Shown here piece after piece: positions 8,709 to 18,030 of a stretch of 64,000 bases of DNA (the stretch's first letter is position 1; every line of letters begins with the position of its first letter). The notes under the pieces were generated by a model. It searched no databases. It saw only the letters and a list, made by a program, of their open reading frames with translations, and had not been told where the DNA came from. The DNA lies in contig NZ_CP033334.1 of assembly GCF_013170705.1 (NCBI RefSeq), positions 806,001 through 870,000 on the forward strand, read 5' to 3'. Origin of the DNA: Mesorhizobium loti (lineage in GTDB: Bacteria > Pseudomonadota > Alphaproteobacteria > Rhizobiales > Rhizobiaceae). Position numbers and translations under genes: made by a program.

Positions 8709-9707
8709 CTATTTCAGAACCTTCCCATCCGCGCCAAACCGGTAGGTCTTCGCCGGATCCGGCGTCGCATAGAGCGTTGCGCCCGGCTCGGCGTCGTAGA
8801 CGCCGAAAATCCGCACCGTGATCAGCCCGGCCTTCTCGCAATCGAGATAGAGATTGGTGTCGGCGCCGAGATGCTCGGCATGAACCACCGTACCCTTCCA
8901 GGCGCCCGATTTCGGATCGACGGTCAGATGCTCCGGCCGAACGCCGATGGTCTTGGCCGTTTCGCCGAGGCGGGCGCCGTCGATGAAATTCATCTTCGGC
9001 GAGCCGATGAAGCCGGCGACGAACTCATTTGCCGGCGCATTGTAGAGCTCCATCGGGCCACCGATCTGCTCGATCCTGCCAGCGTTCAGCACCACGATCT
9101 TGTCGGCCAATGTCATTGCCTCGACCTGGTCGTGGGTGACGTAGATCATCGTCGCCTTCAGCCGGCGGTGCAGCTGCGCGATCTCCAGCCGCGTGTTGAC
9201 GCGCAGGGCGGCATCGAGGTTCGACAGCGGCTCGTCGAAGAGAAACAGCTTGGGCTCGCGCACCACGGCGCGGCCGATGGCGACGCGCTGGCGCTGGCCG
9301 CCGGAGAGCTCGGCCGGCCGCCGCTCCAGATAGGGCTCCAGCGACAGCATCGACGAGGCGATGCCGATGCGGCGGTCGATCTCGGCCGCGGGTGTGCCGG
9401 CCTGCTTGAGGCCAAGGCCCATATTGTTCTTCACCGTCAGATGCGGGTAGAGCGCGTAGGTCTGGAACACCATGGCGATGCCGCGCTTGGCCGGCGGCGT
9501 GACCGACACATCCTCGCCGTCGATCAACACCCGGCCGGAAGTCGAATCCTCCAGCCCGGCGATGACCCGAAGCAAGGTCGACTTGCCGCAGCCCGACGGG
9601 CCGACAAAGACGACGAATTCGCCATCGGTCACTTCGAGGTCGATGCCCTTCAGCACCTCGACCGGCCCGAAGGCCTTCTTCACATTCTCGATCTTCAGCG
9701 AACCCAC
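8709..9707 (-). CDS. Sugar ABC transporter ATP-binding protein (UgpC/MsmK type)
   Basis: This 332-aa ATPase powers a CUT1-type sugar importer at the inner membrane. Walker [10 protein letters not shown] is at residues 36-44, [14 protein letters not shown] starts at 134, Walker B LFLFDEP is at 154-160, and the H-loop YVTHDQ follows. A C-terminal TOBE/OB regulatory domain runs from about 235. It is the last gene of a minus-strand operon that also encodes the binding protein, two permeases and an oxidoreductase. The neighbouring murQ/nagA block suggests an amino-sugar substrate. Confidence 0.94.
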   Translation of the reverse strand: MGSLKIENVKKAFGPVEVLKGIDLEVTDGEFVVFVGPSGCGKSTLLRVIAGLEDSTSGRVLIDGEDVSVTPPAKRGIAMVFQTYALYPHLTVKNNMGLGLKQAGTPAAEIDRRIGIASSMLSLEPYLERRPAELSGGQRQRVAIGRAVVREPKLFLFDEPLSNLDAALRVNTRLEIAQLHRRLKATMIYVTHDQVEAMTLADKIVVLNAGRIEQIGGPMELYNAPANEFVAGFIGSPKMNFIDGARLGETAKTIGVRPEHLTVDPKSGAWKGTVVHAEHLGADTNLYLDCEKAGLITVRIFGVYDAEPGATLYATPDPAKTYRFGADGKVLK

Positions 9708-9723
9708 GGCTTTGTTCCTGTCG

Positions 9724-10785
9724 TTAGAGTTTGACGGCTATGCCGCTGCGCACGCTCTCGTCGGCGGCAAGGCAGACGGCGAGCGACTTCACCGCGTCGT
9801 CCATGTGTTTGGTGAGATCCAGATCCTCGCGGATCGCCTTCAGCACGAAGGCCTGCTCGAGATCGCAGAGGTCCTGGTGGCCGGGTTCGCCTTCCATCGA
9901 CAGCATCTCGTCGGCTTTGGCGAACTTGCCGTCCGCGCCGGTCGCCGCACTGTGCAGGCGGATGGTCGAGGTCTTGGTGTGGGTGTCGATGTCGTCCGAC
10001 TTCACACCTTCCTTCATGACGATCGACACGCAGCCCTTCGGCGAAATGACGTCCTTCACGAAGAAGGCGGTTTCCGAAATCATCGGACCCCAGCCGGCTT
10101 CGTACCAGCCGACCGAGCCGTCATCGAACAGCACCTGCAGATGGCCGTAATTGTACATCGACGGCGCGATCTCCTCGGTCAGGCGCAGCCCCATGCCGCG
10201 CACCTCGAGCGGCCTGGCGTCGGTGATCTGCAGCATGACGTCGAGATAATGCACGCCGCAGTCGACGATCGGCGACGTCGTCTGCATCAGCTGCTTGTGC
10301 GTCTCCCAGGTATGGCCCGAGGATTGCTGGTTGAGGTTCATACGGAACACGTAGGGGCCGCCGAGCTTGCGCGCCTCGGCGATCAGCCGGATCCAGGACG
10401 GATGATGGCGCAGTATGTAGCCGATCACCAGTTTCCTGCCGTTGGCCTTGGCGGCCGCGACGACGCGTCTGGCGTCCGCCACCGTCGTTGCCAGCGGCTT
10501 TTCGACGAAGACGTGGCAGCCGGCTTCTAGCGCCCGAACCGCATAATCGGCGTGACTGTCGGAGTAGGTGGCGATGCAGGCGACATCGGGCTTCTCGTCA
10601 CGCAGCGCCTCGTCGAAGGAACGCCTGATGCCGTAGCCCGACAGCCCGTCCGGCAGCGGCACGTCGGAACGATTGATCAGGGCGGCGATCTCGAAGCCCG
10701 GATTGGTGTGGTAGGCCAGCGCATGACTGCGGCCCATATTGCCGAGCCCGGCGGCGACGACACGAAGAGGCTTTTCCAAACTCAC
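9724..10785 (-). CDS. Gfo/Idh/MocA-family oxidoreductase
   Basis: This 353-aa NAD(P)-dependent sugar or cyclitol dehydrogenase has an N-terminal Rossmann motif [12 protein letters not shown] near residue 10, the family signature [10 protein letters not shown] near 93, and a C-terminal alpha/beta domain with [12 protein letters not shown]. The start is a GTG whose last two bases open the stop codon of the upstream permease gene (GTGA overlap), so the two are translationally coupled. Its position inside a sugar ABC operon suggests it modifies the imported sugar, for example by oxidation or by acting on a 1,6-anhydro form. The substrate is unknown. Confidence 0.88.
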   Translation of the reverse strand: MSLEKPLRVVAAGLGNMGRSHALAYHTNPGFEIAALINRSDVPLPDGLSGYGIRRSFDEALRDEKPDVACIATYSDSHADYAVRALEAGCHVFVEKPLATTVADARRVVAAAKANGRKLVIGYILRHHPSWIRLIAEARKLGGPYVFRMNLNQQSSGHTWETHKQLMQTTSPIVDCGVHYLDVMLQITDARPLEVRGMGLRLTEEIAPSMYNYGHLQVLFDDGSVGWYEAGWGPMISETAFFVKDVISPKGCVSIVMKEGVKSDDIDTHTKTSTIRLHSAATGADGKFAKADEMLSMEGEPGHQDLCDLEQAFVLKAIREDLDLTKHMDDAVKSLAVCLAADESVRSGIAVKL

Positions 10786-11621
10786 TTGACGGCTCCGGAT
10801 GTGATGCCGCGGATCAGCTGCCGCGAGAAGATGACGTAGAGGATCAGTACCGGCATGATCGCCAGCGAAAGCGCGGCCAGGATGGCGTTCCAGTTGGTGA
10901 CGAACTGGCCGAGGAAGAGCTGCGCGCCGAGCGTAACCGTCTTGGTCTCCTCCGACGGCGCCAGGATCAGCGGGAACCAAAGATCGTTCCAGATCGGGAT
11001 CATGGTGAAGACAGCGACGGTCGCCATGGAAGGCCGCACCAACGGCAGCACCAGGCGGAAGAAGATGGTGTATTCGGACAGGCCGTCGATACGGCCGGCA
11101 TTCTTCAGATCGTCGGAGACCTGCTTCATGAATTCCGACAGGATGAAGACGGCGAGCGGCAGGCCTTGCGCGGTGTAGACCAGGATCAGCGCCGTCAGCG
11201 TGTTGACCAGCCCGCTCGCCACCATCAATTGCAGGATGGCGACGGTGCCGAGCCGGATCGGGATCATGATGCCGAGTGCGAGATAGAGCCCCATCAGCGA
11301 ATTGCCGCGGAAGCGGTATTCCGACAGGGCGAAGGCGGCCATGGCGCCGAACAGGAGCACGAAGAACAGCGAGGCGACGGTGACGACGAGGCTGTTCTGG
11401 AAATAGTGGATGAAGTCGCCCTGGCCGATCACCGTGGTGTAGCCGATCAGGTCGAAGGTTTTCGGCGTCGGCGGCGTCAGCGGCGCGCCGAAGATGCCGG
11501 CGCGGGACTTGAACGAATTCATGATCACCAGGATCACCGGAAACAACGCGATCGCCGTGTAGGTCAAGAGGATCGCGTGGGCGCCGATGGTGCGGGGCAG
11601 CGAACGGGTGGCGGTGCTCAT
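10782..11621 (-). CDS. Sugar ABC transporter permease (MalG type)
   Basis: This 279-aa inner-membrane permease of a CUT1 importer has six predicted hydrophobic segments, beginning ILLTYTAIALFPVILVIMNSF. The EAA coupling motif is in the EFMKQVSDDLKNAGRIDGLSE region near residue 165, where it contacts the ATPase. It follows the partner permease by 11 bp and overlaps the next gene by 4 bp. Confidence 0.93.
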   Translation of the reverse strand: MSTATRSLPRTIGAHAILLTYTAIALFPVILVIMNSFKSRAGIFGAPLTPPTPKTFDLIGYTTVIGQGDFIHYFQNSLVVTVASLFFVLLFGAMAAFALSEYRFRGNSLMGLYLALGIMIPIRLGTVAILQLMVASGLVNTLTALILVYTAQGLPLAVFILSEFMKQVSDDLKNAGRIDGLSEYTIFFRLVLPLVRPSMATVAVFTMIPIWNDLWFPLILAPSEETKTVTLGAQLFLGQFVTNWNAILAALSLAIMPVLILYVIFSRQLIRGITSGAVK

Positions 11622-11632
11622 CTCCTGGCCCC

Positions 11633-12562
11633 TCAGAACTGGTAGCGACGCAGGCGCGTCTGGACGAGGAAGAGGTAGACGCAGACGCCACCGAGGATGA
11701 TCAGGAACATCATCGTGGCGATCGCCGCGCCCATGTTGGGGTCGCCGACCTGCAGCTGGAAACCGAAGAAGGCGCGGTAGAGGAAGGTGCCGAGAATATC
11801 GGTCGAATAGTTCGGCCCGGCGAGCGCCCCTTGCGCGGTGTAGATCAGGTCGAAGGCGTTGAAATTGCCGACGAAGGTAAGGATCGAGATGATGCCGATG
11901 GATGGCAGGATCAGCGGCAGCTTGATCTTCCAGAACTGCGACAGGCCGGTGATGCCATCACATTCGGCCGCCTCGATGACCTCGTCGGGGATCGACAGCA
12001 GCGCGGCGTAGATCAGCATCATCGGGATGCCGACAAACTGCCACACCGAGATCAGGCTGAGCGCTGTCAGCGCATATTGCTCCTTGCCGAGCCAAGGCGT
12101 GAACAGGCTTTTCAGGCCGACCAGGTCCATCATGTGCGGCGCCACGCCCCAGAGCGGCGACAGGATCAGCTTCCAGGCGAAGCCGACGATGACGAAGGAC
12201 AGGATGGTCGGCACGAAGATCGCCGTGCGGTAGAAGGCCGCGAACCGAAGTTTCGGGCTGGACAGAAGCGCGGCCAGCATGACGCCGATCGGGTTCTGCA
12301 CCAGCATGTGGATCATGAAGAACCAGGTGTTGTTCCTCAGCGCGTTCCAGAAACCCACCGACCAGTTGGGGTCGCCGAACAAGGTGCGGAAATTGTCCAG
12401 TCCGACGAAGACCTGGTGCTGCTCGATGTTGCGGAACAGCGACAGCTGCAGCGTGCCGGCGAGCGGCAGGATCATGATCGCCGTGTAGACGAGCACGGCC
12501 GGCGCCAAGAAGACGGCGATGTGCCAGCGAAACGGTCTTTTCGGTCGTATCTCTGCGGCCAT
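11633..12562 (-). CDS. Sugar ABC transporter permease (MalF type)
   Basis: This 309-aa membrane subunit forms the channel with the MalG-type protein. Hydrophobic helices start at HIAVFLAPAVLVYTAIMILP. The EAA-loop equivalent ALLSIPDEVIEAAECDGI is near residue 205. The frame is open to 12637, but ATG 12562 puts a short basic cytoplasmic stretch (MAAEIRPKRPFRW) before the first helix, as expected for the family. It is separated from the binding-protein gene by a 251-bp leader with a hairpin. Confidence 0.9.
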   Translation of the reverse strand: MAAEIRPKRPFRWHIAVFLAPAVLVYTAIMILPLAGTLQLSLFRNIEQHQVFVGLDNFRTLFGDPNWSVGFWNALRNNTWFFMIHMLVQNPIGVMLAALLSSPKLRFAAFYRTAIFVPTILSFVIVGFAWKLILSPLWGVAPHMMDLVGLKSLFTPWLGKEQYALTALSLISVWQFVGIPMMLIYAALLSIPDEVIEAAECDGITGLSQFWKIKLPLILPSIGIISILTFVGNFNAFDLIYTAQGALAGPNYSTDILGTFLYRAFFGFQLQVGDPNMGAAIATMMFLIILGGVCVYLFLVQTRLRRYQF

Positions 12563-12768
12563 GAGTTCGGTTCCCGCCGTCTCTCGGTTCCAGACGATGT
12601 TGATGCTAGATGATGCCTCGATGCACGGCCCATCCATCCTTGCCCGACGGCAAGAACAAAGGCCTGCGACTGATCAGCTAGCCTTCCCAAGAAGATCAAG
12701 GGTAAGGCCGCGAGGCGGTGCCGACAATCGCTATCTGAACAGGCGCACCCTGGGAGCCAGGATGGTCC

Positions 12769-12800
12769 GGAACCGGCCAGGCATGCGCCCAGCCGGCTCC
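12769..12800 (-). promoter_or_regulatory. mRNA hairpin behind the binding-protein gene
   Basis: GGAGCCGGC pairs with GCCGGTTCC (9 bp, one wobble on the RNA) just after the binding-protein stop, with a further short inner stem. There is no T tract. Such hairpins in ABC-sugar operons often protect the upstream mRNA and keep binding protein in excess over permease. Partial termination is the alternative. Confidence 0.45.
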
Positions 12801-12813
12801 GTTGCCTGAGCTC

Positions 12814-14073
12814 TTACTTCGCCGGCTTGTACCAGCTGTCGAGACCGGTTTGCAGCTTCTTGGCCGCAGCTTCCGGGGTGTCGGTGCCGTTGATGACGTT
12901 GGCCGATTCAACCCAGGTCTCGTTCTCGAGGTTCGGCGTGCCGCGCGACAGGATCTGGTAGGTCGAGCGGATCGTCGACTTGCACTTGCCGCGCCAGGAA
13001 ACGAATTCCTGCGCCAGCGGGTCTGCCATCTTCACCGGCGAGGAGTTCAGGCTGAAGAAGCCCGGCAGCGCGTTGGCGTAGATGGTGGCGAAATCCGGCG
13101 AGGCCACCCAGGACAGGAAGGTCTTGGCCGCGTCCGCGTGCTTGGAAGCCGCATTCAGGCCCATGCCGATATCGGTATGGTCGGAGATGTAGCAGGTGTC
13201 GCCGGCCTTCTCGACCGGCGGCGGGAAGGCGCCCATCTTGAACTGGGCCTGGGTGTTGAACAGGCCGATCTCCCACGAACCGGCCGGGTAGATGGCGGCG
13301 CGGCCGAGCGTGAACAGGTTCTGGCTGTCCGGATAGGTCTGCGCCTCGAAGCCGTCGCCCAGATAGGGCTTCCACTTGGCCAGTTCCTCGAAGGGCGCGA
13401 CCCAGTCCTTGTCGGTCAGCTTCTGCGTGCCCTTGATCAGCGCAGCGCGGCCGTCCTCGCCCTTCCAGTAGTTGGGGCCGATGTTCTGGTAGCCCATGGT
13501 CGCGGCTTCCCAGAGATCCTTGGTGCCCATCGCCATCGGGATGTAGGTGCCGTCGGCCTTGATCTTGTCGAGCGCGGCGAAGAACTCGTCACGGGTCTGC
13601 GGCACCTTGATGCCGAGCTTGTCGAAAGCGTCCTTGTTGTAGATGAAACCATGGATGACCGAGGCCATCGGCACGCAGAAGCTCGCCTTGCCGTCGTCGG
13701 TCTGCCAGGCGGATTTGGCCACAGGCGAGAAGTTTTCCATGCCGGGCAGCGCGCTGAGGTCGGCGAGGTTGCCCTTCTTGAACAGTTCGAGCGACTTGTC
13801 GAACGGGCGGCAGGTGATCAGGTCACCGGCCGATCCGGCGGCGAGCTTGGCGCCGAGCGCGGCGTCATATTCGGTCGGAGCCGATGGCGCGAACACCACC
13901 TTGATGCCGGGGTTCTTGGCTTCGAAGGCGGGGATCAGCTTGTCCTTCCAGATGGACAGGTCGTCGCCGCGCCAGCTTTCGATGTTGAGCGTTACGTCCT
14001 CGGCGTGAGCCAACCCGGCGGAGCCGAGAATGCTGGTGCCCAGAAGCAGTGCCGTCAGTAGTTTCGTTGTCAT
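12814..14073 (-). CDS. Sugar ABC transporter substrate-binding protein
   Basis: This 419-aa periplasmic binding protein of the CUT1 type (extracellular solute-binding protein family 1) carries a signal peptide MTTKLLTALLLGTSILGSAGLAHA with cleavage after AHA (~residue 24). The mature protein has family features such as FEAKNPGIKVVFAPSAP and PGFFSLNSSPVK near the C-terminus. Its start has an AGGGAGACTGAGC ribosome site. It is the first gene of the importer operon, 116 bp from murQ on the same strand. The adjacent murQ and nagA genes suggest N-acetylglucosamine, N-acetylmuramate or related sugars, which is an inference from context. Confidence 0.92.
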   Translation of the reverse strand: MTTKLLTALLLGTSILGSAGLAHAEDVTLNIESWRGDDLSIWKDKLIPAFEAKNPGIKVVFAPSAPTEYDAALGAKLAAGSAGDLITCRPFDKSLELFKKGNLADLSALPGMENFSPVAKSAWQTDDGKASFCVPMASVIHGFIYNKDAFDKLGIKVPQTRDEFFAALDKIKADGTYIPMAMGTKDLWEAATMGYQNIGPNYWKGEDGRAALIKGTQKLTDKDWVAPFEELAKWKPYLGDGFEAQTYPDSQNLFTLGRAAIYPAGSWEIGLFNTQAQFKMGAFPPPVEKAGDTCYISDHTDIGMGLNAASKHADAAKTFLSWVASPDFATIYANALPGFFSLNSSPVKMADPLAQEFVSWRGKCKSTIRSTYQILSRGTPNLENETWVESANVINGTDTPEAAAKKLQTGLDSWYKPAK

Positions 14074-14189
14074 GCTCAGTCTCCCTGTTGACCTTTTTCA
14101 GGTTCGGTTTTGATGAGAACGGGGCTTTTGGCCCCTTGCTCCCCTCGCAAGCCCGTTTCACCCCGATGGAAATCGGGATGAAACAGGCT

Positions 14190-15140
14190 CTATTTCTCTG
14201 TTCGAGCATGATCTTTTCCGGAAAGCGGTCCCCGCTTTTCGGGATCATGCCCAAGCGCAAAAAGGGCCGGCCGCAGTTTCTGGCCAGCCTCTTCCAGTAT
14301 CTTCCGTGCCGCGGCGGCGCTGTCGGCGCCAGCGGCGAGCAGAATTGCGGTCTTGACCGCGCCGCCACTTTTCTCGAGCAGCCCGGCCGCTTCGTCCTTG
14401 CCGCGCCCGCTGATGGCGGCGACGATACGCGCGGCGCGGTCGCGCAGCTTGATGTTGTCGGCCATCAGATTGACCATGTAGCCGTCATGGACATGGCCAA
14501 GATGAACAGCGGTCAGGGTCGACAGCATGTTGAGCGCGATCTTCTGGGCGGTACCGGCGCCCATACGCGTCGAACCCGCGATCACTTCCGGCGGCGTTTC
14601 GAGCAGGATCGCGGTTTCGGCCTGGCGAAGCAGGGCGGAGTCCCGGTTGTTGGCGATGCCGATGGTGGCCGCACCGCGACGGGCGGCTTCTTCGATCGCG
14701 CGCACCGCGTAGGGCGTGGTGCCGCTTGCGGAAAGCGCGATGAGGCAATCGCCGGCGCCGATGCCGGCATTGGCGACAGCCGCGGCTGCCTCCTCGACAT
14801 CATCCTCGGGGCCGCCCGCCAGCGTCCTGAAAGCCTCGTCGCCGCCGGCGACCAGGATGGCGATGCGGTCGCGTTGGATGCCGAAAGTGCCCGGCAGTTC
14901 CAACGCATCGGCCAGCGCCATCAGGCCGGAACTGCCGGCCGCGGCATAGGCAAGCTTGCCGCCGCCGTTCAATCGGCCCGCAATGATTTCGGCTGCCTTG
15001 GCGATGGCGGGAATGGCGTTGCGGACGGCTTTCGCGGCTTCGATCTGCGCATCGGCCAGCGAAACAAGGATGGCTTCCGGAGCCTGGATATCCAGCCCCT
15101 CGGCATTCCTGTGAAGCGCTTCGGTGCGCGTTTCAGCCAT
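14190..15140 (-). CDS. murQ: N-acetylmuramic acid 6-phosphate etherase
   Basis: MurQ removes the lactyl ether from MurNAc-6-P to give GlcNAc-6-P for peptidoglycan recycling or use. The 316-aa product has the SIS-domain sugar-phosphate loop AAAGSSGLMALADA near residue 60, IALSASGTTPY near 130, and the family block STRMGAGTAQKIALNMLST near 185. The ATG at 15140 follows AGGAACACGG. The family normally ends near 300 aa. Here the last ~20 codons and the stop are provided by a palindromic repeat, so the C-terminus is probably an acquired extension. Confidence 0.92.
   Translation of the reverse strand: MAETRTEALHRNAEGLDIQAPEAILVSLADAQIEAAKAVRNAIPAIAKAAEIIAGRLNGGGKLAYAAAGSSGLMALADALELPGTFGIQRDRIAILVAGGDEAFRTLAGGPEDDVEEAAAAVANAGIGAGDCLIALSASGTTPYAVRAIEEAARRGAATIGIANNRDSALLRQAETAILLETPPEVIAGSTRMGAGTAQKIALNMLSTLTAVHLGHVHDGYMVNLMADNIKLRDRAARIVAAISGRGKDEAAGLLEKSGGAVKTAILLAAGADSAAAARKILEEAGQKLRPALFALGHDPEKRGPLSGKDHARTEK
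14204..14252. repeat. Palindromic repeat overlapping the murQ 3' end
   Basis: An imperfect palindrome opens GAGCATGATCTTTTCCGG and closes CGGGATCATGC, with a CTTTTCCGGAAAGCGG..CCGCTTTTCGGG core. It belongs to the same general type as the elements at 42493 and 45962 (GAGCATGA/CACATGA ends with CCGAAAA cores). It is read in frame as the last residues of MurQ. Confidence 0.65.
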
Positions 15141-15152
15141 CCGTGTTCCTCC

Positions 15153-15181
15153 AATACCAGAACAATACCAAAAAAATACCA
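15153..15181 (-). promoter_or_regulatory. Three phased TGGTATT repeats before murQ
   Basis: On the minus strand TGGTATT occurs three times, starting every 11 bp (AATACCA on the plus strand at 15153, 15164 and 15175), 13-41 bp upstream of the murQ start. HutC-subfamily GntR proteins often recognise TGGTAT-type half sites, and such a regulator is encoded nearby (16217). This is a likely operator that overlaps the murQ promoter or leader. Confidence 0.6.
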
Positions 15182-15298
15182 CTTGTCCACACGCATTAAC
15201 GAATTCGCGGACAGGAAATCGCTGAGCCGACGAAATGTGCAGATTTTTCAATAAAATACGGCTTAATCTTTTTGAAACGGAAATTAAGTCTTGGCTAT

Positions 15299-15316
15299 TG
15301 GTATTTTATTGGTATT
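15299..15316 (+). promoter_or_regulatory. Two phased TGGTATT repeats before the kinase operon
   Basis: TGGTATT starts at 15299 and 15310, again 11 bp apart, ending 22 bp before the kinase start. It matches the repeats in front of murQ in sequence, phase and orientation relative to its own gene. This predicts joint control of both arms by the operon's GntR protein. Confidence 0.6.
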
Positions 15317-15338
15317 ATCGACCCGGAGGAGAAATCGC

Positions 15339-16220
15339 GTGAATTTCGTGCTCGGTATCGATGGCGGCGGCACCAGCTGCAGGGCCGCCCTTGCAACAGC
15401 GGACGGTACGGTCGTCGGTCGCGCCAAAAGTGGCGCCGCCAACATTCGCACCGACCTCACCGGGGCGCGGTCGAACATCGTAGACGCCGCGCGGCAAGCC
15501 TTCATCGCCGCCGGGCAGGATCCCGAGCTGATCCCGCAAACACCGGCCATTCTCGGCCTAGCCGGCGCCAATGTCGGCACCTACCGGCAGCAGCTGGAAG
15601 CGATCCTTCCGTTCAGCACCAGCCGCGTCGAGACCGACGCCGAAATCGCGCTGGAAGGGGCGGTGGGGTCGGGCGACGGCGCCATGGCGATCCTCGGCAC
15701 CGGCACCGCCTATATGGCCCGCAAGGGCGGCAAGTCACGGGCGATCGGCGGCTGGGGATTCCAGGTCGGCGACCAGGGCAGCGGCGCCCGCATGGGCCGC
15801 GATCTGCTCGAACAGACGCTGCTTGCCCATGACGGCGTGCGCGCGGCTTCGCCGCTGACCGACGCGATGATGGCCATCTTCCGCAACAATCCCGAGGACG
15901 TGGTGGAATTCACCACCAATGCCAAGCCCGGCGATTTCGGCGGCTTCGCGCCCAAAGTGTTCGAGCACGCCGAGAAGGGCGATGCCGTCGCCAACTGGAT
16001 CGTCGACAAGGCGGTCGGCGATGTCGAGGCTTCGCTCGGCGCGCTCGGCCTCGCCGATGACGCGCCGCTTTGCCTGCTCGGCGGGCTGGCGCCGCTCTAC
16101 GCGCCACGACTGTCGCCGCGCTACCGGGCGTTGCTCAAGCCACCGCTCGACGATGCGCTGGGCGGGGCGGTGCAGATGGCGGTGCGGCTGCTCGCCGGAC
16201 ACGCGGAGGCGGCCCGATGA
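15339..16220 (+). CDS. BadF/BadG/BcrA/BcrD-type ATPase, N-acetylglucosamine kinase-like
   Basis: This 293-aa ASKHA-fold kinase has GIDGGGTSCRAALA near residue 6 (phosphate 1), LGLAGANVG near 80, AILGTGTAYMAR near 123, GWGFQVGDQGSGARMGRD near 145 and LLGGLAPLY near the C-terminus. Family members phosphorylate GlcNAc or MurNAc-type sugars. The GTG start at 15339 follows a strong GGAGGAG site, and upstream codons in this frame run into the operator. It begins a four-gene operon in which each start overlaps the previous stop. It would feed sugar 6-phosphates to MurQ or NagA. Confidence 0.85.
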   Translation: MNFVLGIDGGGTSCRAALATADGTVVGRAKSGAANIRTDLTGARSNIVDAARQAFIAAGQDPELIPQTPAILGLAGANVGTYRQQLEAILPFSTSRVETDAEIALEGAVGSGDGAMAILGTGTAYMARKGGKSRAIGGWGFQVGDQGSGARMGRDLLEQTLLAHDGVRAASPLTDAMMAIFRNNPEDVVEFTTNAKPGDFGGFAPKVFEHAEKGDAVANWIVDKAVGDVEASLGALGLADDAPLCLLGGLAPLYAPRLSPRYRALLKPPLDDALGGAVQMAVRLLAGHAEAAR

Positions 16221-16999
16221 GCGATGCCGCCGACCAGATCTTCGCCGCGCTGAAGCAATCGTCGCAGAGCGGCGCGCCGCTCTACCTGCAGCTCAGGAAA
16301 AGCATCGAGGATGCGGTCAACCGTGGCCTGATCGGACCTGGCGACGCGCTGCCTTCCGAGCGCGACATCGCCACCAAGGCCGACATTTCGCGCGTCACCG
16401 TGCGCAAGGCGGTGCAGGATCTGGTCAAGGGTGGCATTCTTGTGCAGCGCCATGGCTCGGGCACCTTCGTGGCGCCGCGCATGGAGCGCGTCGAGCAATC
16501 GCTGTCGCGACTGACCTCCTTCACCGAGGACATGGCGCGGCGCGGCATGGCGGTGCGCTCGGCATGGCTCGACCGCGGTCTCTATGCGCCCTCGCCCGAC
16601 GAGATGATGGTGCTCGGCCTGTCGTCGAGCGAACTGGTAGCGCGCGTGGCGCGCCTGCGCATCGCCAATGACACGCCACTGGCGATCGAACGCGCCTCGT
16701 TGTCGGCCAGCGTGCTGCCCGACCCGGCGGGCATCGGCTCGTCGCTCTATGCGGCGCTGCAACTGACCGGCAATCGCCCGGTTCGGGCGGTGCAGCGCAT
16801 CTCGGCCGCCAATCTCGGCGACGACGATGCGCGCCTGCTGGAAGTACCCCCGGGTGTCGCCGGCCTGCATATCGAACGCATTTCCTACCTGGCGAGCGGC
16901 AAGGTGATCGAGTTCACCCGCTCCATCTATCGGGGCGACGCCTATGATTTCGTCGCCGAACTGCGGCTGACAGGGCCGAGCGAAGAGAGCCGACCATGA
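16217..16999 (+). CDS. GntR-family (HutC subfamily) transcriptional regulator
   Basis: This 260-aa regulator has an N-terminal winged helix (PLYLQLRKSIEDAV, LPSERDIATKADISRVTVRKAVQDLV, QRHGSGTFV; residues ~18-85) and a C-terminal UTRA/HutC ligand domain (~100-250) like that of NagR/YvoA proteins, which bind amino-sugar phosphates. The start overlaps the kinase stop (ATGA). Its genes context makes it the likely repressor of the kinase operon and murQ, acting at the TGGTATT repeats. Confidence 0.9.
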   Translation: MSDAADQIFAALKQSSQSGAPLYLQLRKSIEDAVNRGLIGPGDALPSERDIATKADISRVTVRKAVQDLVKGGILVQRHGSGTFVAPRMERVEQSLSRLTSFTEDMARRGMAVRSAWLDRGLYAPSPDEMMVLGLSSSELVARVARLRIANDTPLAIERASLSASVLPDPAGIGSSLYAALQLTGNRPVRAVQRISAANLGDDDARLLEVPPGVAGLHIERISYLASGKVIEFTRSIYRGDAYDFVAELRLTGPSEESRP

Positions 17000-18030
17000 C
17001 CTCCAACACCACACATATGCAGCGCGAGATCGAGGAGATCCCGCAGGCCGTCGCCCGACTGCTCGATGGTTCTGGCGCCATGCTGGCCGAGGCCGGGCGC
17101 GGCATCAGGGAACGCGACCCGCATTTCGTCGTCACCGTGGCGCGCGGTTCATCCGACCATGCCGCGACCTTCATGAAATATGCCGTCGAACTGACCGCTG
17201 GCCTTGCCGTCGCCTCGGTCGGCCCGTCCATCGCCTCCATCTACGGCCGCAAGCTGCGGCTTGGCGGCTCGGCCTGCCTGGCGATCTCGCAGTCAGGCAA
17301 GAGCCCCGACATCGTCGCCATGGCCGAAACCGCACGCGCCGGGGGTGCGCTGACCATCGCCGTCACCAACACCGCCGAGTCGCCGCTGGCGCGGGCCTCG
17401 GACTATGCGATCGACATCCTGGCCGGCCCCGAGCGCAGCGTCGCGGCAACCAAGACCTTCGTCAATTCCGCCGTCGCCGGTCTCGCCTTGATGGCGCATT
17501 CCACCGGCGACGAGGCGCTTCTCAAGGCACTTGCCGGCTTGCCCGAGCATTTCGGCAAGGCGATCGCCTGCGACTGGATGAGCGTGCTCTCCGAAACCAT
17601 CGAGAAGCAGAAATCGCTGTTCATCCTCGGCCGCGGACCGTCGGCGGCGATGGCCAACGAGGCGGCGTTGAAATTCAAGGAGACCTGCGGCATGCATGCC
17701 GAGGCCTATAGTGCGGCCGAAGTCATGCACGGCCCGCTGGCGCTGATCGGCCCCGACTTTCCGGTGCTGGCGCTGGCAGCGCGCGATGCGTCAGAGCCCT
17801 CCATCGCCGAGGCGGCCGACAGCCTGGCGGCAAAGGGGGCGCCGGTGTTCATCACATCAGCTCTTGCCAACCGCGCCACGCGCCTGCCGCATGTCGCCAC
17901 CGGACACCCGCTGACCGATCCGTTGACGCTGATCGTCTCGTTCTACGTGTTCGTCGAGGCTTTCGCGCGCCATCGCGGCCTCGACCCCGACACGCCGCGC
18001 AACCTTCGCAAGGTGACGGAGACCGTATGA
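16996..18030 (+). CDS. SIS-domain glucosamine-6-phosphate deaminase (NagB-II type)
   Basis: This 344-aa protein has two SIS domains like the isomerase half of GlmS but lacks the glutaminase domain. Motifs include VARGSSDHAATFMKY near residue 50, SQSGKSPDIV near 98, LGRGPSAAMANEAALKFKE near 210 and HGPLALI near 245. NagB-II proteins convert glucosamine-6-P to fructose-6-P and ammonia. Tight overlap with the GntR gene upstream and nagA downstream (ATGA at both joints) supports a catabolic deaminase rather than a synthase. Confidence 0.88.
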   Translation: MTSNTTHMQREIEEIPQAVARLLDGSGAMLAEAGRGIRERDPHFVVTVARGSSDHAATFMKYAVELTAGLAVASVGPSIASIYGRKLRLGGSACLAISQSGKSPDIVAMAETARAGGALTIAVTNTAESPLARASDYAIDILAGPERSVAATKTFVNSAVAGLALMAHSTGDEALLKALAGLPEHFGKAIACDWMSVLSETIEKQKSLFILGRGPSAAMANEAALKFKETCGMHAEAYSAAEVMHGPLALIGPDFPVLALAARDASEPSIAEAADSLAAKGAPVFITSALANRATRLPHVATGHPLTDPLTLIVSFYVFVEAFARHRGLDPDTPRNLRKVTETV

